27,197 nucleotides of DNA from an uncultured Collinsella sp. (GCA_900548495.1 URKT01000022.1:1-27197); one strand, 5' to 3'; counted from the first letter of the stretch, positions 13,542 to 21,691 are shown. The notes: generated by a model not told the origin, from the letters alone. Translations and numbers: made by a program.

Positions 13542-14768
13542 CTAGGCCTGGGCGGCAGCAGAGCTGGGGCCCTGGACCTTTGCCCACGTCTTGAGCGATA
13601 GCGTATCGATCTCGATAAAGCCGGCGCTGGCCTTCTCGTCAAACGTGGTGTCGCGGTCGTAGGTAGCCAGACCGTAGTCGTAGAGGCTGAAGGGGCTCTT
13701 GCGGCCGACGACATGACAGTTACCCTTAAAGAACTTCAGACGGACAGTGCCGGTCACGAACTTTTGCGTGTCGGCCATAAAGGCATCGAGCGCGTTTTTG
13801 AGCGGGCTGTACCACTGGCCGTTGTACACGGCGGTGGCCCAATCCTGCTCGAGCTTGATCTTGGTCTTGAGCAGGTCGCCCTCGACGCAGATGTCCTCGA
13901 GCGCCTTGTGGGCGGTGATGAGCGTCAGGGCGCCGGGAACCTCGTAGCACTCGCGGCTCTTAAGGCCCACCAGGCGATCCTCGACCAGATCGAGACGGCC
14001 AAAGCCATTGTCGCCGGAGATCTTGTTGAGGGCGATGACGATCTCAGAGAGCTTCATCTTCTTGCCGTCGACGGCGACGGGCTTGCCGGCCTCAAACTCA
14101 ATCTCGGTGTAGGTCGGGGTGTCCGGGGTGTCCTCGGGATTCTTGGTCATAACCCAAGCGTCGTCGAGCGGCTCGTTCCAGGGATCCTCCAGGTGACCGC
14201 ACTCAATGGCACGACCCCACAGGTTGTCGTCGATGGAGTAGGGGTTGTCGTTGGCACCCTCGGGAACCGGCACGTTGTGGGCGTGGGCATAGGCGACCTC
14301 GTCGGGGCGACACTTCAGGTCCCACTCGCGAACCGGGGCGATAACCTTGAGCTCGGGGTCGAGGGCCTTGACGGCGGCCTCAAAACGGACCTGGTCGTTA
14401 CCCTTGCCGGTGCAGCCGTGGGCGACGTAGGTCGCGCCAAACTCGTGGGCGACCTCAACAAGCTTCTTGGCAAGCAGCGGGCGAGACAGGGCGGAGAGCA
14501 GCGGATACTTGTTCTCGTACATGGAGTTTGCTGCAATGGCTTTGGTCAGGAACTCATCGGAGAACTCGTCGCGCAGGTCGAGCACCTGGCAATCGAGAAC
14601 GCCCAGGTCGAGCGCCTTCTGCTTCTTGGCATCCAGTCCGGTCTCTTCCTGGCCCACGTTGCCGCAGACACAAACGACATCGAGATTCTTCTCGTCCTGG
14701 AGCCACTTGACACATACGGATGTATCAAGACCACCGGAATATGCGAGAACGACTTTTTCCTTGCTCAT
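13542..14768 (-). CDS. argG: Argininosuccinate synthase
   Basis: 408 residues, normal for ArgG. It condenses citrulline and aspartate with ATP to argininosuccinate. Marks: the PP-loop AYSGGLDTS at residues 9-17, AHGCTGKGNDQVRFE in the middle of the N-domain, and IDDNLWGRAIECGHLEDPW and SRECYEVPGA in the synthetase domain. The ATG at 14768 follows GAAAGGAAA; the frame is open 17 codons upstream, but the family N-terminus begins at MSKEKVVLAYSGG. Upstream, 206 nt separate it from the stop of an arginine-rich leader peptide, and that interval holds an intrinsic terminator and competing hairpins, so transcription into argG is probably attenuated by charged arginyl-tRNA. No ArgR operator that I can recognise is present. 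Confidence 0.97.
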   Translation of the reverse strand: MSKEKVVLAYSGGLDTSVCVKWLQDEKNLDVVCVCGNVGQEETGLDAKKQKALDLGVLDCQVLDLRDEFSDEFLTKAIAANSMYENKYPLLSALSRPLLAKKLVEVAHEFGATYVAHGCTGKGNDQVRFEAAVKALDPELKVIAPVREWDLKCRPDEVAYAHAHNVPVPEGANDNPYSIDDNLWGRAIECGHLEDPWNEPLDDAWVMTKNPEDTPDTPTYTEIEFEAGKPVAVDGKKMKLSEIVIALNKISGDNGFGRLDLVEDRLVGLKSRECYEVPGALTLITAHKALEDICVEGDLLKTKIKLEQDWATAVYNGQWYSPLKNALDAFMADTQKFVTGTVRLKFFKGNCHVVGRKSPFSLYDYGLATYDRDTTFDEKASAGFIEIDTLSLKTWAKVQGPSSAAAQA

Positions 14769-14862
14769 GGCTGTTTCCTTTCGCCCTTGGTAGCTAGTTA
14801 GAACATCGGTCAGTTGCAAGTCATTTCAAGGTCATATACCGTGCAATATCAGGTTAAATAGC

Positions 14863-14981
14863 AAAAATCAGCACATACATGCCCTAGAAACATGCAGCAA
14901 TGTCGTGCTAAAACCCAACGACCTCAAAATGACTCTGTTGAGGCATTGCGCCCCATGGGGACAGAGACGATTGTTATCGTC
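14863..14981 (-). promoter_or_regulatory. Transcription attenuator upstream of argG (arginine-responsive, predicted)
   Basis: Minus-strand order: a pause-type hairpin GACGAT/ATCGTC (14981-14976 with 14971-14966) overlaps the final Arg codons and stop of the leader peptide. A candidate antiterminator follows: GCAATG (14949-14944) with CATTGC (14902-14897), enclosing CCTCAA (14943-14938) with TTGAGG (14927-14922). Then comes an intrinsic terminator, AGCAC plus ACAT (14909-14900) with ATGT plus GTGCT (14880-14870), followed by TTTTT at 14867-14863. CATTGC overlaps the terminator 5' arm, so the two are mutually exclusive. A further option, CTCTGT (14966-14961) with ACAGAG (14938-14933), links the leader hairpin to the antiterminator. 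Stalling at Arg codons would free the antiterminator and let argG be read. Confidence 0.75.
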
Positions 14982-15048
14982 GTCGGGAAATTGCGCGCTG
15001 GCGTCGGATGGCATTGTCTGCAGTGGTGATGATCGTTACGAACTGCAT
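14974..15048 (-). CDS. Arginine-rich 24-residue leader peptide of argG
   Basis: An ATG at 15048 with AAGGAG at 6-nt spacing opens a 24-codon frame ending in TAA at 14974. The N-terminal half is ordinary (MQFVTIITTADNA), but the last ten codons contain six for arginine: two CGA/CGC, one CGC, then three CGA in a row directly before the stop. Such an enrichment just upstream of an arginine-biosynthetic gene is the hallmark of an attenuation leader, like the His run of hisL or the Leu run of leuL. CGA is usually a poorly used Arg codon, which would sharpen ribosome stalling. The peptide itself probably has no function. It is too short for routine gene calling. Confidence 0.8.
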   Translation of the reverse strand: MQFVTIITTADNAIRRQRAISRRR

Positions 15049-15151
15049 CTGCCTCTCCTTTCACCTATCGCCGGGCGCAATTCTAATATCGTAAACGGTA
15101 CCTTTTCCTCGGTAAGCGGTTGTTTTTCCGTCTCCGTTTTCGATGGTCGCT

Positions 15152-15179
15152 ATATTACGCTAAAGTGCCCGCAGCACAA
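15152..15179 (-). promoter_or_regulatory. Possible promoter of the leader-argG unit
   Basis: On the minus strand TTGTGC (15174-15179) and TAATAT (15152-15157) are separated by 16 bp. Transcription would begin near 15145, about 97 nt before the leader peptide start. The rest of the gap up to 15322 is comparatively AT-rich and should also hold the divergent promoter of the gene at 15323, which I could not pinpoint. Confidence 0.4.
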
Positions 15180-15322
15180 GCGACAAATTCAAATTTCTGA
15201 AAAGTTTTTTCATTACTTTGTGAAGCGTGGTGCAAATACGCTCCGTTCCTGCGAAAATACGCCCGACTACGAATTGATGGTTATAACGTCTGAAACAATC
15301 TCGAAACGAAAGGCTCGCTTTT

Positions 15323-16150
15323 ATGCAAACTTACGAATCGGACGCCAATATCGGAAACATTAAGATTCTCGCCGTCGACATGGACAAGACGCTGCTGACC
15401 GACGAGCGCGTGCTGCCCCAGGGTCTTGATGAGCGCCTAGACAAGCTCGCCGACGCCGACATCGTATTCTGCCCCGCCAGCGGACGTCCCGCCCCCAAGC
15501 TCGAGGAGATGTTCGAGGGCGTCAAGAACCGCCTTGCTTTTTGTCCCGACAACGGAGCGTGCGTGATCTATCGCGGCAGCTATATCTATAAGAGCACTAT
15601 TGACGTGGAGCTGTATCAGCAGGTCTTGAGCCGTGCCTCGGAGGATCCGCGCGCTGTCCCCGTCCTTTGCTGCTTCGACGAGTTCTACGTGCTTGCCCGC
15701 GACCATCAATACCACGACGAGATCAGCGTCTACTACAACACAATCAACTACGTCGACAGCTTTGATGGCATTGATTTCGAGTCCAACAAGATTTCGGTCT
15801 TCTTCCCCGGCTACGACGCCGAGCCCGCTTTCCGCGAGACCTATAGTCCCGAGTTCTCGGACAAGCTCTACGTCACCAACGCCGGGCGCGAGTGGATCGA
15901 CTTTATGAACCTGGGCGTCGACAAGGGCGCCGGCGTCGCGCACCTGTGCGAGCACCTGGGCATCGATATTACGGATGCCGCCGCTGTGGGCGATACCTAC
16001 AACGACATCCCCATGCTCGAGCGCGTCGGCCACAGCTTTATCGTGGACAATGCCGAGGAGCACATGAACGCGCACGCCAAGTGGCGCATTCCGAGCAACA
16101 ACGACGGGGGCGTACTGACGCTCATCGACGCCATCTTGGCGGCTCGTTAA
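15323..16150 (+). CDS. Cof-type HAD-IIB sugar phosphatase family protein
   Basis: 275 residues, normal for the Cof/YbiV/YidA group. HAD motifs: KILAVDMDKTLLTDE at residues 13-27 (nucleophile DMD), FCPASGRP (motif II), the lysine of LGVDKGAGVAHLCEHLGI (motif III) and AVGDTYNDIPML (motif IV). The long middle part (about residues 75-195) is a C2B cap. These enzymes dephosphorylate small metabolites such as sugar phosphates, FMN precursors or PLP; the substrate cannot be assigned. The ATG at 15323 is preceded by GAAAGG about 9 nt upstream. The gene is divergent from the argG leader. Its last codons (the segment around 16130-16143) form the outermost arm of the long inverted repeat that follows. 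Confidence 0.9.
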   Translation: MQTYESDANIGNIKILAVDMDKTLLTDERVLPQGLDERLDKLADADIVFCPASGRPAPKLEEMFEGVKNRLAFCPDNGACVIYRGSYIYKSTIDVELYQQVLSRASEDPRAVPVLCCFDEFYVLARDHQYHDEISVYYNTINYVDSFDGIDFESNKISVFFPGYDAEPAFRETYSPEFSDKLYVTNAGREWIDFMNLGVDKGAGVAHLCEHLGIDITDAAAVGDTYNDIPMLERVGHSFIVDNAEEHMNAHAKWRIPSNNDGGVLTLIDAILAAR

Positions 16151-16317
16151 TCTATCCCGTCGCCATGCCCGGGGCCGACCGCTTGATTTTTGCTCGGTCA
16201 AGTCCTGGGCTCGCACGAAGAGCACATTTAGTGCTCTTCGGCTCGTGCGGAATCTACAAAAATCAAGCGGTCGGCCCCGGGCATGGCCATGTTGACTTTG
16301 CTTGCCGCCAAGATGGC
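16130..16317. repeat. 188-nt nested palindrome with a perfect 30-bp stem
   Basis: Bases 16163-16192 are the exact reverse complement of 16257-16286 (30 of 30). Outside them a 14-bp pair (GCCATCTTGGCGGC at 16130-16143 with 16304-16317) is separated by unpaired stretches of 19 and 17 nt. Inside, CGCACG plus AAGAGCAC (16212-16225) pairs with GTGCTCTT plus CGTGCG (16231-16249) with a 5-nt bulge. The element fills the space between the convergent HAD gene and polA. It far exceeds what a terminator needs, and a separate terminator follows at 16354. Confidence 0.9.
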
Positions 16318-16353
16318 CTCTTGAGTGTCTAGATACTTGGCTGAATTTATTTG

Positions 16354-16396
16354 AACAGAGGGGAGCCCCTTTTTGGAAGGGGCTCCCCTCTGTTTT
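16354..16396. terminator. Bidirectional terminator between the HAD gene and polA
   Basis: AACAGAGGGGAGCCCC (16354-16369) pairs perfectly with 16379-16394 around a 9-nt loop. TTTT follows on the plus strand (16393-16396); on the minus strand, after polA, the tail is the weaker CAAATAAATT. Confidence 0.85.
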
Positions 16397-16423
16397 GGTT
16401 ACTTTGGGGTTGTGGGCACTTCC

Positions 16424-19174
16424 CTATTTGGCGTCGGCCCAGGTTATGCCGGTGCTGGCTTCGGCGATTAGGGGGACGCGGAGGTCTACGACGTGCTCCA
16501 TGACGTCGCGGACCATGGTGGTTAGGCGCTCGACTTCGTCGACGGGGCACTCAAAGTCCAGTTCGTCGTGTACCTGCAAGATCATGTGGGCGGCAAAGCC
16601 TTCTTCTTCCAGGCGGCGGCTTACGCGGGCCATGGCGATCTTGATGATGTCGGCGGCGGTTCCCTGCATGGGATGGTTCATGGCCGTGCGCTCGCCAAAG
16701 CCGCGGAGCTGTGGGTTTTTGGCCTTGAGCTCCGGAATATGACGACGGCGGCCGTACATGGTCTCGGCGTAGCCCGTCTGCTTGGCGCGCGCCACCACGT
16801 TGTCGAGGAACGTACGCACGCCCGGGTAGGCCTCGTAGTAGCGGTCGATCATGTCGCGCGCCTCGGCCATCGAGATATGCAGCGACTGCGACAGGCCATA
16901 GGCCTGCTGACCATACACGATGCCAAAGTTCACGGCCTTGGCGCGACTGCGCAAGTCGGGCGTTACCTCGGACACCGGCACACCAAATACGCGCGCGGCC
17001 GTCTCGGCATGGAAGTCCTCGCCCTCGTTAAAGGCGCGCACCAGGTGCTCGTCACCCGAAAGATGCGCCAGCAGGCGCAGCTCAATCTGCGAGTAGTCCA
17101 CCGCCAAAAAGACGCTGCCCTCGCCTGCCGAAAACGCCGTCTTGACGGTACGACCCAGCTCCGAGCGCGTCGGGATGTTCTGCAGGTTCGGGTCGCTCGA
17201 AGACAGACGCCCCGTTGCCGTGATGGTCTGGTTGTACGTGGTGTGCACGCGACCGTCACCACGGCGCAGCGGGCCCAGCGTGTCCAGATAGGTTGACTTG
17301 ATCTTGGACTTTTCACGCCAATCCAAGATCAGACGCACGATTTCGTGGTCGCGGGCAAGGTCGCTCAACACCTTGGCGTTGGTCGAATAGTAGCCGCGCT
17401 TAGTCTTCTTGAGGCCCTTGGTCGGAAGCCCCATCACATCAAAGAGCACATGCGACAGCTGCATGGGACTGCCAATATTAAAGGTCTCGTCACCCGCCAG
17501 GTCGCGAATGCTGCGCTCGACCTCGGTGATCTGGGTCGCCAGGCCCTCGGACAGATTACGCAGGCGGTCGGGATCCACGAGCATGCCCGCGCGCTCCATC
17601 TTGGCAAGCACCGGCACGAGCGGCATCTCGATGCCATCGAACACGTTGGCGGCGTTCTCGCGGGCCATGCGGTCGCGCAGCGGTGCGACCAGCGCCAGCG
17701 TCAAGGCCGCCGTGCGAGCGGCGGGCGCCGGAGCGTCCTCACCGGCACCCTCTGCACCGCGCGCCGCAGGCAGCGCCATCTGCAGATAGGTATCGGCAAG
17801 ATATGCCTCATCGAACTCGGAGCGATCGGAATCCAGCAGATAGGCAGCGACCACGGTATCGAAGATACGCGTGGAATCGGCAGCGAGCGGATCCATGAGC
17901 TCGGGCTCAGAAGAATCGATGGGCGAAAGCTCGTGCAGCAGCGCCTTCGTATCCGGGCTCGCCACGCGGCCCTCCATAAACAGGCGCGCAAGCACGCCGG
18001 CGATCACACCGTGAGCGAAGTTGAAGCCATCGACTACGGCAGTGGAGGCGCCGTCGCCCTCCTCGAGCGCGAACAGGCCCTTGGACGTCGCCAACCACAG
18101 CGTGCGCGTCAGTCCAAAGAGCGCGCCCTCTTCCTTGTCGTCGTCCACCACGGCGGCGACCCACTCGCCCGCCTCGATCGCACGCGAAACCTCGGACGCC
18201 ACGGCAGCAAGCGCCTCGGCATCGCCGGCAACGGTGCGCTCAATCGTGGGCATCTCAAACGTTCTAGCAGCGGCAGCAGCGCCACCCTCGTCACCGATCA
18301 GCGCCAAGAAACGGTTCTGCATGGCGGTGATGCCGAGCGTACCCAGTGCCGAGGAAACCTCATCGGCAGAATACGCCGGGAAGGACGTCGCCTCAAAATC
18401 GAGTTCAACGGGCGCATCGGTGCGGATGGTCGCGACCTTGCGGCTCAGCAGGGCATCGTCGATGTGTGCGCGCAGGTTTTCGCCCATCTTGCCCTTGACC
18501 TCGTCGGCATGCGCGATGACCTCGTCCAGGCTACCGTACTGCGCAATGAGCGCGCTCGCCTTTTTGGGGCCGATGCCCGGCACGCCGGGGATGTTATCGG
18601 ACGTGTCGCCCTTCAGACCATAAAAGTCGGGCACGAGCGCCGGCGTGATGCCGTGATACAGATCGTCCACGCTCTCGGGCGTCATGATCGCCACGTCGGA
18701 CAGGCCCTTGCGGGTCGAGACCACGTTGACGTGCTCGGTCACGAGTTGATACATGTCGCGGTCGCCGGTCACCAGCAGCATGTCGCAGCCGGCCTCTTCA
18801 CCCAGGCGCGCCATGGTTCCCAGGATATCGTCGCCTTCCCAGCCCTCAGACTGCAGAATCGGCACGTTGAGCGCACCGAGCAGCTCCTTGATCATAGGGA
18901 ACTGCGCATGCAGATCGGGGTCCATGGGCGGGCGCTGCGCCTTATACTGCGGCAGCATCTCCATGCGCACGCGCGGCTTGCCCTTATCAAACGCCACAAC
19001 AACGCCGTCGGGGTTAAAGGCGTCGATCATCTTAAGAAACATGTTCAGAAAGCCAAAAATCGCGTTGGTGGGGCGACCGTCCGGCGCGTTCATGGTCGGC
19101 GGCACGGCGTGGAAGGCGCGATGCATGAGCGAGTTGCCGTCGATAACGGCAAAGGTGCGGCGCTTGTCAGACAT
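16424..19174 (-). CDS. polA: DNA polymerase I
   Basis: 916 residues. The N-terminal 5'-3' exonuclease/flap domain (about 1-300) starts RTFAVIDGNSLMHRAFHA and includes GDRDMYQLV and the GIGPKKASALI helix-hairpin-helix. The polymerase domain carries motif A DYSQIELRLLAHLSGDE (693-709), motif B RSRAKAVNFGIVYGQQAYG (about 742-760) and motif C QVHDELDFE (about 867-875). The middle domain (about 310-560) has the 3'-5' exonuclease position but I cannot find its acidic residues: the segment matching GQNLKYD reads GFNFAHG, and the late Tyr/Asp motif is absent. Proofreading is therefore probably lost, as in Taq and Bacillus enzymes. The ATG at 19174 has GAGG about 8 nt upstream; the longer frame to 19213 has no ribosome binding site. 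It fills gaps and removes RNA primers in replication and repair. Confidence 0.96.
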   Translation of the reverse strand: MSDKRRTFAVIDGNSLMHRAFHAVPPTMNAPDGRPTNAIFGFLNMFLKMIDAFNPDGVVVAFDKGKPRVRMEMLPQYKAQRPPMDPDLHAQFPMIKELLGALNVPILQSEGWEGDDILGTMARLGEEAGCDMLLVTGDRDMYQLVTEHVNVVSTRKGLSDVAIMTPESVDDLYHGITPALVPDFYGLKGDTSDNIPGVPGIGPKKASALIAQYGSLDEVIAHADEVKGKMGENLRAHIDDALLSRKVATIRTDAPVELDFEATSFPAYSADEVSSALGTLGITAMQNRFLALIGDEGGAAAAARTFEMPTIERTVAGDAEALAAVASEVSRAIEAGEWVAAVVDDDKEEGALFGLTRTLWLATSKGLFALEEGDGASTAVVDGFNFAHGVIAGVLARLFMEGRVASPDTKALLHELSPIDSSEPELMDPLAADSTRIFDTVVAAYLLDSDRSEFDEAYLADTYLQMALPAARGAEGAGEDAPAPAARTAALTLALVAPLRDRMARENAANVFDGIEMPLVPVLAKMERAGMLVDPDRLRNLSEGLATQITEVERSIRDLAGDETFNIGSPMQLSHVLFDVMGLPTKGLKKTKRGYYSTNAKVLSDLARDHEIVRLILDWREKSKIKSTYLDTLGPLRRGDGRVHTTYNQTITATGRLSSSDPNLQNIPTRSELGRTVKTAFSAGEGSVFLAVDYSQIELRLLAHLSGDEHLVRAFNEGEDFHAETAARVFGVPVSEVTPDLRSRAKAVNFGIVYGQQAYGLSQSLHISMAEARDMIDRYYEAYPGVRTFLDNVVARAKQTGYAETMYGRRRHIPELKAKNPQLRGFGERTAMNHPMQGTAADIIKIAMARVSRRLEEEGFAAHMILQVHDELDFECPVDEVERLTTMVRDVMEHVVDLRVPLIAEASTGITWADAK

Positions 19175-19266
19175 ATTGAATACCTCGCTTTGGGCTGGGC
19201 ACGGTTTGCTCACTCCAGTTTACACGCTCCCCGCCCCGCGGCCACCTCACATCAAGCTCCCCCGCC

Positions 19267-19301
19267 ACCGTGAGCCCGCGCGTGATACGATGGCTCACGG
19301 T
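19267..19301 (+). promoter_or_regulatory. Promoter -10 inside a 10-bp dyad upstream of the M18 peptidase
   Basis: ACCGTGAGCC (19267-19276) and its exact complement GGCTCACGGT (19292-19301) flank 15 nt that end in an extended -10 box, TGATACGAT (19283-19291). The geometry, arms on both sides of the -10, is that of an operator whose repressor blocks polymerase, though an RNA hairpin is not excluded. The ATG is 40 nt downstream. Confidence 0.55.
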
Positions 19302-19340
19302 ACATCAACCAGCACGATCGATCCGAAAGGAGCCTGCGTC

Positions 19341-20738
19341 ATGGAGCGTCCCTGCGCATGGAAAAAGTACACGCCACAGCAAATCGAGGAGCTCGAGGAG
19401 CTTTGCCGCGGCTATAAGCAGTTTTTGAGTGAGAACAAGACCGAGCGCCTGTGCGTCAAGGCCGGCATCAAGATGGCCGAGGAGGCGGGATACGTCGACC
19501 TGGAGACCGTAATCGCCGAAGGCCGCGAGCTCAAGGCAGGCGACAAGGTGTACGCCGCCAATCACGGCAAGGACCTTATGCTCGTCAACCTGGGCACCGC
19601 CCCGCTCGAGCAGGGCTTTAACATCCTGGGCGCGCACGTGGACTCGCCGCGCCTGGACCTTAAGCAGAACCCCGCCTTCGAGGCCGGCGACATGGCTTAT
19701 CTCGACACGCACTACTACGGCGGCGTCAAGAGCTACCACTGGGTGGCCTCCCCGCTCGCACTCGTAGGCGTCATCTGCAAAAAGGACGGCACCACCGTCG
19801 ACATTAACATCGGCGACAAGGCCGACGACCCGGTCTTTACCATCTCCGACCTGCTGATCCATCTCTCGAGCGAGCAGATGTCCAAGCCTGCCAAGGACGC
19901 CGTCGACGCCGAGATCCTCGACGTGATCGTGGGCGGCCGCCCCGTCAAGTTCGATGAGGACGACAAGGACGCTCCCAAGGAGCCCGTCAAGCAGATGTTC
20001 TTGGACATCCTCAAAGAGCAGTACGGCGTCGAGGAGGAGGACTTCCTCTCCGCCGAGATCGAGGTCGTGCCCGCCGGCCCCGCCCGCGACATGGGCCTCG
20101 ACCGCTCCATGATCTTGGGCTATGGCCACGACGACCGCGTCTGCGCCTACCCCTCTATGCTCGCCCAGATCAACGTCACCAACGTGGAGCGCACGAGCAT
20201 CACGCTCATCGTCGACAAAGAGGAGATCGGTTCCGTGGGTGCCACCGGCATGACGAGCCGCTTCTTCGAGAACACCGTCGCCGAGATCATGACGCTCGCC
20301 GGCGAGGGTAGCCCGCTGGCCCTGCGCCGCGCGCTCGCCCGCAGCCGCATGCTCTCCTCTGACGTGTCCGCCGGCTTCGACCCGGGCTATGCCGCCAAGT
20401 TCGAGACCAAGAACGCCGCCTTTATGGGTCGCGGCCTGTGCTTTAACAAGTACACGGGCAGCCGCGGCAAGGGCGGCTCCAACGACGCCGATGCCGAGTA
20501 TGTGGCCCTCGTCCGCGACATCATGGACAAGGCAGGCGTGGATTTCCAGACCTGTGAGCTCGGCCGCGTCAACGCAGGTGGCGGCGGCACCATCGCCTAC
20601 ATCATGGCCAAGTACGGCATGAATGTCATCGACTCCGGCGTTGCCGTTCTGTCCATGCACGCCCTATGGGAGGTCGCCAACAAGGCCGATATCTACGAGG
20701 CCTACCGCGGCTACAAGGCCTTCCTCGAGCGCGCCTAA
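19341..20738 (+). CDS. M18-family aminopeptidase
   Basis: 465 residues, normal for M18 (aspartyl aminopeptidase, ApeB and Lap4 group). A dizinc cytoplasmic exopeptidase that forms large tetrahedral complexes and trims N-terminal residues from peptides. Visible metal and catalytic motifs: GAHVDSPRLD (97-106, His99 metal ligand), LGYGHDDRVCAY (metal aspartate followed by Arg), DKEEIGS (292-298, catalytic Glu pair), SAGFDPGY and the late YTGSRGKGGSNDADAEYV block. The ATG at 19341 has AAAGGAG 8 nt upstream. It is divergent from polA and followed by a family B palindrome before yaaA. Whether the preference is for Asp/Glu, as in the eukaryotic enzyme, or for other residues cannot be told. Confidence 0.92.
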   Translation: MERPCAWKKYTPQQIEELEELCRGYKQFLSENKTERLCVKAGIKMAEEAGYVDLETVIAEGRELKAGDKVYAANHGKDLMLVNLGTAPLEQGFNILGAHVDSPRLDLKQNPAFEAGDMAYLDTHYYGGVKSYHWVASPLALVGVICKKDGTTVDINIGDKADDPVFTISDLLIHLSSEQMSKPAKDAVDAEILDVIVGGRPVKFDEDDKDAPKEPVKQMFLDILKEQYGVEEEDFLSAEIEVVPAGPARDMGLDRSMILGYGHDDRVCAYPSMLAQINVTNVERTSITLIVDKEEIGSVGATGMTSRFFENTVAEIMTLAGEGSPLALRRALARSRMLSSDVSAGFDPGYAAKFETKNAAFMGRGLCFNKYTGSRGKGGSNDADAEYVALVRDIMDKAGVDFQTCELGRVNAGGGGTIAYIMAKYGMNVIDSGVAVLSMHALWEVANKADIYEAYRGYKAFLERA

Positions 20739-20750
20739 CCAGCCCTTCAT

Positions 20751-20819
20751 AACTTGCGGTGAAATACGGACTAAACTGGCCTATAAACGGCCAAAACAGA
20801 CCGTATTCCACCGCAACTT
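20751..20819. repeat. Family B palindrome, copy 1
   Basis: Arms of 22 nt (20751-20772 and 20798-20819) pair at about 19 positions; an inner TGGCC/GGCCA hairpin sits in the loop. The outer part (TTGCGGTG) is identical to copy 2 at 21692-21758, while the inner part of both arms differs from that copy in a paired manner. It lies 12 nt after the M18 stop and just before the yaaA ribosome binding site. Confidence 0.75.
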
Positions 20820-20841
20820 CCTTTTTGACAGAGGAGAGTCC

Positions 20842-21651
20842 ATGCTGCAGGTCATCATTTCGCCCGCCAAGCAGATGCGCTCGGCCCAAGATGCTTTTGA
20901 AGTCCTGGGCATTCCGCCCTTTGCGCGCGAGACGGCTCGACTGCATCGCGCGTTGCTAGATATTGAGCGAAATGAAGGCAGCGGCGGCCTGCAGGCGCTA
21001 TGGAACGTGAGTGACAAACTGCTGGGGCCTTGCCTCAACACCCTGCATGAGTTCGAGCCCATCTTGGAAAACGGCGACCTCGACAATCCCGATATTGCCC
21101 GCAATACCTCCCCCGCCGTCATGTCCTATCACGGCATTCAATACCAGAGCATGGCACCCGAGGTGATGGATGCCGCGCAGCTCGCATGGCTGCAAGACCA
21201 TCTGTGGATCCTCTCGGGCCTTTACGGATGCGTACGCCCCTTTCATGCCGTCGAACCGTATCGGCTGGAGATGGGTGCGAAGCTCGCCGTTGACGATGCC
21301 CGAGACCTCTACGCGTTTTGGAGCGACAAGCTCGCGCGGGTTATCGCCCCGGCAGGTTCAAACACCACGATCGTCAACCTCGCCAGCGTAGAGTATGCCA
21401 AAGCCGTTCTGCCCCACCTCGCGGGCGACGCCACAGCCGTCACGTGCCTCTTTGGCGAGGGTATCCGCAACGGGAAGCCCATCCAACGGTCGACCGCCAG
21501 CAAAAAGGCGCGCGGCTCCATGGTGCGGTGGATGGCAGAAAACAAGCTCGAGGATGCAAGCGAACTTACCGCGTTCAACATCGGCTATCGGCACATCCCC
21601 GAGCTTTCATACCTAGGCACCCTCGTGTTCATCAACGAACAGATGCTCTAG
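20842..21651 (+). CDS. yaaA: Peroxide-stress protein YaaA (DUF328/UPF0246)
   Basis: 269 residues, close to the E. coli length. Family marks: MLQVIISPAKQM at the start, the YLGIQY-equivalent SYHGIQYQSM, LSGLYGCVRPFHAVEPYRLEMG in the middle and ELTAFNIGYRHIPELS near the end. E. coli YaaA lowers free iron and thus DNA damage during hydrogen peroxide stress and binds DNA; the biochemical mechanism is incompletely known. Fits an oxygen-sensitive organism but is widespread. The ATG at 20842 has GAGGAGA at 4-nt spacing. It follows the M18 gene on the same strand with a palindrome between, and another copy of the same palindrome comes after it. Confidence 0.93.
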   Translation: MLQVIISPAKQMRSAQDAFEVLGIPPFARETARLHRALLDIERNEGSGGLQALWNVSDKLLGPCLNTLHEFEPILENGDLDNPDIARNTSPAVMSYHGIQYQSMAPEVMDAAQLAWLQDHLWILSGLYGCVRPFHAVEPYRLEMGAKLAVDDARDLYAFWSDKLARVIAPAGSNTTIVNLASVEYAKAVLPHLAGDATAVTCLFGEGIRNGKPIQRSTASKKARGSMVRWMAENKLEDASELTAFNIGYRHIPELSYLGTLVFINEQML

Positions 21652-21691
21652 AGCCGGCACCCAACACTGACCCGCTCAGCCTTCTCTATAT

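Noticed and set aside
14905..15363. 152-codon plus-strand frame upstream of the Cof-type phosphatase
   Set aside because: No ribosome binding site, unlikely composition, runs through the antisense of the argG leader and into the next gene in another frame.
17345..19273. Plus-strand frame of 642 codons across polA
   Set aside because: Antisense shadow; very rich in Arg, His and Gly as expected for the complement of this codon usage.
19305..20660. Minus-strand frame of 451 codons across the M18 peptidase
   Set aside because: Antisense shadow of a gene with all its catalytic motifs and a good ribosome binding site.
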